From NCBI GenBank assembly GCA_013397115.1, contig VWZW01004026.1, positions 2,232,523-2,296,522 on the forward strand: 64,000 nucleotides of DNA, read 5' to 3'. The notes beneath the pieces were generated by a model that saw nothing but the letters and a program-made list of their open reading frames with translations, was not told where the DNA came from and did no database searches. This DNA comes from Edolisoma coerulescens (lineage: Eukaryota; Chordata; Aves; Passeriformes; Campephagidae). This document shows positions 58,809 to 64,000 of the stretch, one piece after another; within the stretch, counting starts at the first letter, position 1; each line of letters starts with the position of its first letter. The position numbers and the translations under genes were made by a program.

Positions 58809-60861
58809 CATTTTATGGATTTTGTTCACAACACGATGGTTGGCTGAAAATTTCCACCTCTTTGAAAGATATTTTTCAAATGAGAAATACCCACAGAAAA
58901 ACTGGCTAACCTTAGCCAGCAGGAACTTGAATAGCCATTAAAAGATTTCCTATTATAGCAAGCATCAGAATCATCTCAAATATAGATTTTAGGATGTAGA
59001 CACAGGAGATACTCTAAATAATTTATCAAAAATCTAACACTCTGAAAATATTCAAGGTTTACCACACTTTTACCAAACTGTTTGCAAGTTAGCTTCAATT
59101 CCGTACTTTGACATACTTCCTCAATTTTTTTTCAACCTTTCTCAATGTGCTTTTTAATCCTCTTACTATATAAGTATTTAATCGCCCTCACCTTACCTTT
59201 TTGATAACTTGAGACATTCTTTTTGGTGGAAATGTCTTTGTGATCCTTACATATATGGCATATTCGTATGCAAATATGAACGTAAATATTTATATAGTCA
59301 AATAGGTTTACAGTAATTTAGCACTGGATTAAAGAAATGTGACAATTTTTTCCTGAAAATGTGACTGGCAGTGAAACGAGAAATCTAAAAAGAGACCCAG
59401 ACTTACATGCAAGATATAGAAGAGGCAAAGACATTGGTTCCACCTTGACTTCCTGTCTTGTCCTTGGTGCAAAGGTGTGTAAAAGCATTCTCCCTTGACA
59501 CACCTGTGAACACAAGAAGCAGCAGGCAGAATATCTACTGTTCTCTAGTCTATTTTCAGGACATCTGACCCAGGAAAGTATCCTCCTCTGTTTCCAGGGT
59601 GAAGAGCTTCTGGGACCAGCTGGGGAAGGCAGGTAGGCAAGCAGGACAGGGGTTTTTTTTGATGGACACGGAGACTGACAGCAGAGCTGTCACTTGAGTA
59701 TTTATTTCCTCCTACTTGCTGACTGCCGGTCTGATTGAAAATCCTCTGCACAAGCTTTTTCTGCCTGTGTAGCCTGATGCTTTCTACAATCCTGTACTCT
59801 CTCCTCAGCTCTCCCCCTAGCAATATTTCCTGTCAATCTTTTCTATGTTTCTTCAACTAACCACTTCCCATCAAAATCTCAATAGGGAATAAAGAGAAAA
59901 TGAGTAAACATAAGCATTAACACTTTTTCCCGCCTATGAGAATACTATGCTTTTTTTTCTTATTTGTCTTTGCTTTTAGAATAATTTTTTAGTTCTTGTT
60001 TCCATAGATTTTTTTATTTTGCCACGTTTGCAATCATTCATACCAGAAGGAGAGAGGAATTCCATCACTAGCCTCAGGCAAATTGAAAGTAGAAATGCTA
60101 AAGAGCTGCAGTGTGGTACAATCATCAGCTGTATAGAAACATGCAGAGACATTTGATCCAACTACAATTATGAGGTAAAAGTCAATACTTTGATCTAGGG
60201 AAAGTACTGCAATCTTCCAGGAGTTTTTGCACATCTTCTTCATTTTAATAAAGTTCTAGAAAGTATTGCAGAAAATGGTAAAATAATCCTAAACCTTTTT
60301 CCAGTCCTTGAAATGACCTACATCAAAGAAAAAAAAATGTTTTTGAATTCAATTCACTTAAAGGTTTCTACTGCAACTGCAAATAGTGTCTCTCATAGTA
60401 TAGACAATCTGGGTTTCCCAGCAATTAGGTTTCTTACAAGTTACTGAGGTAGTGGGCAGAGAAAAGATCTAGGCCCTTCTAATAGAGCAGCTGTTCAAAT
60501 GTACAGCAGCTGTCTTATTTCTCTGCTTTCTCAAGTGCTGCTGAGATAGAAAGCTAGTGAAGCTGTAAGAGATAAGTTCATATTTAATCAAATTTGATAG
60601 GGCTTTTCAAAAGAGAATGAAACTAAAAATGTTACCACAAATTTACACTCTAAATGGGAAAAAAATAAGTACAATAATAGATTGTTGTTTCCATTTCCAG
60701 GAATTACTTGTATGATCTAGTATGCATAAATGTATGGAGCTGATTTAGCTAAGTTACATCTTGGTAATCCAAGAGATTTTGCTGGTGCAGGGTCTGTTTG
60801 GTTTTGGGTTTTTTTCACAAAAAATTTCGTTTTAGTGTTTTCCTCTTTCTTTTTTTTCCAG
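58809..60861. other. Unique DNA, no gene supported
   Basis: A slightly GC-richer patch at 59440-59830 holds a 92-codon minus-strand frame (59545-59823) with a basic stretch but no domain I recognise. The rest is AT-rich. The last 25 bases form a polypyrimidine tract belonging to the exon-like segment. Confidence 0.4.
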
Positions 60862-60953
60862 GTGCTCTGATTGTGGTGAAGTTTTGATTTATGGTCCCAG
60901 AGAATCATCACATCGATTGCAGGAGAGCTGGCTCTCAACCTGACATCCTCCAG
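60862..60953 (+). other. Exon-like segment with good splice signals (tentative)
   Basis: A long pyrimidine tract ending TTTTTTTTCCAG (3' splice site, AG at 60860-60861) precedes 92 bp that end CTCCAG followed by GTACTC (5' splice site, GT at 60954-60955). Two of the three plus-strand frames stop within the first nine codons. The frame beginning at the second base stays open for 26 codons and stops at 60941-60943. An internal coding exon is therefore unlikely; an untranslated, long non-coding RNA or terminal exon is possible. Chance cannot be excluded. Confidence 0.25.
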
Positions 60954-63900
60954 GTACTCATTCCTTTCTCTGCCTCTCAGTCTTCATCTTGCACTCTAGC
61001 ACGCTGACACTGTTTCTTTATTGTCTTCTTGTTTCAGATATTTGAGGTCACTTGGCAAGTCATGCTGAGCATTGTATTGTCTGTGTTTCAGACAGCTACA
61101 CAAGTGTCCATTTTTAAACTTAGAGATAAACTCCCAGACATTGCATCTTTAGCACTTCCTTTAATAGAAATTATGTTTGCTTAGTTGCAGAGTTTCCTTG
61201 TAGACATGATTGTTTGCAAGCTCTTTTTCCCATGCTCAGTCATGTGCCCCTCCTTCCAAATATGTATTCAGTATGACCTCAAATAGATCAAGTTCCAAAA
61301 TCACTTGAGTAGAAAAATAATATTAGAAAATTATATAGGTTCTCATGAAAAATAACACAAAATTCACGACATAAGAACCAAAACCAAACATAGTTTGGTA
61401 ACAGCTTACTTTGAAATCTCTTCCTCTGAAAATATCTTATGAATAAATGAGGAGGGTAGGAATCCGGGGATTGTATGGAGTTATGCGTGTATTTAACAGC
61501 TGTGGTGAGCCACTACCAGAAGGATTTCAGAGAGCTATGGAAATAAGAGTCACTGCTGGATTTCCCAGCAGTGCAGGAATGCTCCCTAGAGTACAGTGTC
61601 TACTTCTTTCCTCAGATAAGTTTTACATTTTTTCAGAGGATGTCAGACTGTGGCACTAAGCTTCTTCTAATTATGTCTATAAAGTGGCAGTTTGCAGCCT
61701 CCAGCTCAAAATCTGGAAGAGACCCAGGTGGGCATATTGCTTCCAAGCAGCATAATGTTTGGAGGTACAGTGCCCCATGATCGATGAACTTGTCCAACCC
61801 ATCCCTACTCCTACTTCCAGGGCAGTTTGGCTTTGCCTAGTGGAATGACATATGTCTTCAGACCTACCAAAAGTTATCCGCTCTCAGCAGCTATGACAGG
61901 GAAAAGGTGCCATTTTCCATGCTTGCCTGAATGCCTCATCTCAGTGTCCATTTGTGTCAGGATTGATGGCTTTGAGAATGAGTGCAAAGATCAAACTGTT
62001 TCAGTAGTGCTGTGTCAGCCAGTTCTCAAACTCCAGCACTATCCTGAGCTGGGGATGTGCCCTTGGTCTCAAATAAAAGCCAAGCAGAAGTATAGAGAGC
62101 CCTACACATTCCTCCATTATTTACTGCAACCTTCTCCGTGTAGGAAATGAAACAGAGATAGATTGTCTTAAAAACTTCTCTGAATCCAGCATCAATAAAA
62201 CTTAAGATGTCTAAGGATGATATAACTACTGAAATGTTAGATTATCAGGTAAGATTTGTTTCATTAGTCCTTAGACATTTAACATTACATATCGGAAATT
62301 TTAATTAGAGCAAAGGTAGCCTCTAGTCCCATGAGAAGGAGTTGGCCTTCACACAACCAATAGCTATGCCAAGCAAAGGTTGTGGTTTTTTATTGCACTT
62401 CTTTCTGTCTTTGGTAGTATTTTACTCAATCAAAATTATCAAAATTGCTTTTCCTGGTATATATTTTGCATCTTGAAATAAATTAAATGAAGCCACATGG
62501 AAAGTTGTCTGCCTGAGACTTTCTTACCTTAAAGTATATATTCTGCATTGCAGTGTGCTGAGATTGTTTAAAGCACTTAATATGTTGCTTACCCTGCAAT
62601 ATTGCTTAGCAAAAAATCACTTGGGACCTAACAGTAGAAGAAAGGGCTAATTACGTACACCTTTATTGCCCACTGCTTGAATGCTGGTTCTCAAGCTTTT
62701 CTTTTGAGCATACTGTGCAGTTATTTTGCAGAAGACAGAAGTGGAAGGAGGGTAGATGAAAGGTTGTATGATAAAAAATGTGCTTAAATGTGGACAAACA
62801 GGCACTTTTATCTTTCGCTGTTTCCTTGTGTGAGACCACTCTGGTGTATCACATCTTTTGGGGTTTTCACTAATTTTCCATAGGGGTATGTGATGTATCT
62901 TGGTATACCTATGTATAAAATCCGTAGGTTTTGATGATTGTCTTGTGGAGGTACCTTACTGGGGTAAACTCAAAAATAAGTCAAAGAAATTTATATTTGC
63001 TGATTTAGAAGTGTAAACTCCATTTGCTGTGTCCTGAGCCGTGGAAAAAAAAACCAAACCCACAACATCCAAAATGTGACATCATTAAATACTCCAGGTT
63101 AGCTGAAAAATTTATTTCCAGGTGTGATTGTCTTTCAACATCAGCTGAGTTCTTAAATTTTCTCATTTTCTGCCAGGTGCCAATAAGATGAACAAAGATT
63201 TTGGACTCAGGGACTCATTTTTGCACTGTATATTTATCAGCCAGATTAGTGTGTTTTAGTTGGTTGCTAGTTTTGAGAAGGTAAATAGCATGGAAACTTC
63301 TGGCAATTTGAAGCCAATATTTTTAATAAAGCTATATATGGCAGAAAATTAAACAAATTGAGCATAGCAATATGTGAAATGGCATGAACAGTCAGAATAT
63401 TTTTAAGTGGTTGTCAGTCATAATGTGTTTGGAAATGATTCAATTATTTATACTTTCATTTTACTGATGTTGCGACAAATCATGGAAAAATTGCTACATT
63501 TGTAATTGTTATTTCTTCTCTTAAAATATATTTTTAAAATGTCAGTCTAGGTGAGAGGGAAGGATCCATCTGAACATATATAATTTTTTTTTTCAGTTGT
63601 ACTCTGAATTTCACAGCAAATTTTAATATTCATTCGATTAAAAGATTCCAAAGTTCAATTCAGGTCCAACATACCAAAAGAAGAAATTCTACTGCTACTA
63701 GAAGTTACCAAGCTGTAGTTAAACCAAGTTGGTATTTTCTGTTGCTTACGATTTCAGGAAAGAAATGAGAATTCAAGGGTTTGATAACTTCCTCTTATAA
63801 AACCGAAAATGTGCAAGAGACAAGAGGTGAAAAAATGAAGGAAAAAAATCATAACTGCTGAACACTGTCAATTCCTTCAGAAAGTTAATGCACTTATTCC

Positions 63901-64000
63901 AGAAAGTTGTCTGTTCTGTGCACAGAATTGAGCCAGTTTTTGGTGCAGAATGAAGTAATTTAGTCATGCACAGCAGTGTTATTCTTCTTTAATAATACTG
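60954..64000. other. Unique DNA, no gene supported
   Basis: A patch at 61447-62150 is GC-richer and holds two plus-strand frames of 70 and 107 codons in different phases with no recognised domain. The rest is AT-rich and without recognisable features. Confidence 0.4.

Noticed and set aside
59545..59823. 92-codon minus-strand frame with a basic stretch
   Set aside because: No domain recognised and no splice or promoter context that would make it a gene.

Overview
The window looks like AT-rich, gene-poor nuclear DNA from a bird, probably a neoavian. The evidence is the set of dispersed repeats. There are CR1 LINE fragments ending in the diagnostic octamer tail (ATTCTRTG)n, several solitary LTRs of avian endogenous-retrovirus type, and a few very old amniote relics (MIR-like SINE and deeply diverged CR1). 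I see no mammalian L1 or Alu and no bacterial gene organisation. I found no protein-coding gene, tRNA, rRNA or CRISPR array that I can support. The open frames are short (at most 146 codons outside assembly gaps) and mostly fall inside repeats or low-complexity DNA.

Layout. 1-9 kb: an LTR-like block (672-1230) abutting a second LTR-like repeat (1231-1809), a CR1 3' end (4112-4362), a MIR-like SINE (4500-4645), a second CR1 3' end (5890-6043), a long decayed CR1 (7150-8250) and a well-bounded solo LTR with a 5-bp target-site duplication (8358-8933). 9-19 kb: mostly unique AT-rich DNA, a 50-N gap beside a purine repeat (12267-12316), an A/C-rich tract, a GC-richer LTR-like block (13688-14217), a second copy of the repeat at 1231-1809 (15405-15842) and a large LTR (17760-18820) that carries the longest real ORF in the window. 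19-35 kb: mostly unique sequence, a minus-strand CR1 reverse-transcriptase remnant (28845-29225), a second MIR-like relic and a 315-N gap next to a (GGGAAA)n tract. 35-50 kb: an LTR with a phased promoter (35093-35684), a TATC microsatellite, an old inverted repeat and a cluster of TGATTA homeodomain-type sites (44396-44450) in repeat-free DNA. 50-64 kb: a 5'-truncated CR1 (50475-51325), a minus-strand LTR (51689-52254), a strong CTCF-like motif (52593-52606), a possible LINE endonuclease remnant (55183-55464), a decayed minus-strand CR1/L3 (58690-58808) and one exon-like segment with good splice signals (60862-60953).

How it fits together. This reads as an intergenic region or large intron built from layers of retroelement insertion: amniote-age MIR/CR1, then avian CR1, then LTRs. 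The parts most likely to matter to the host are the candidate CTCF site, the homeodomain-type cluster and the exon-like segment. All three rest on sequence inspection alone. I did not find a convincing previously undescribed system.
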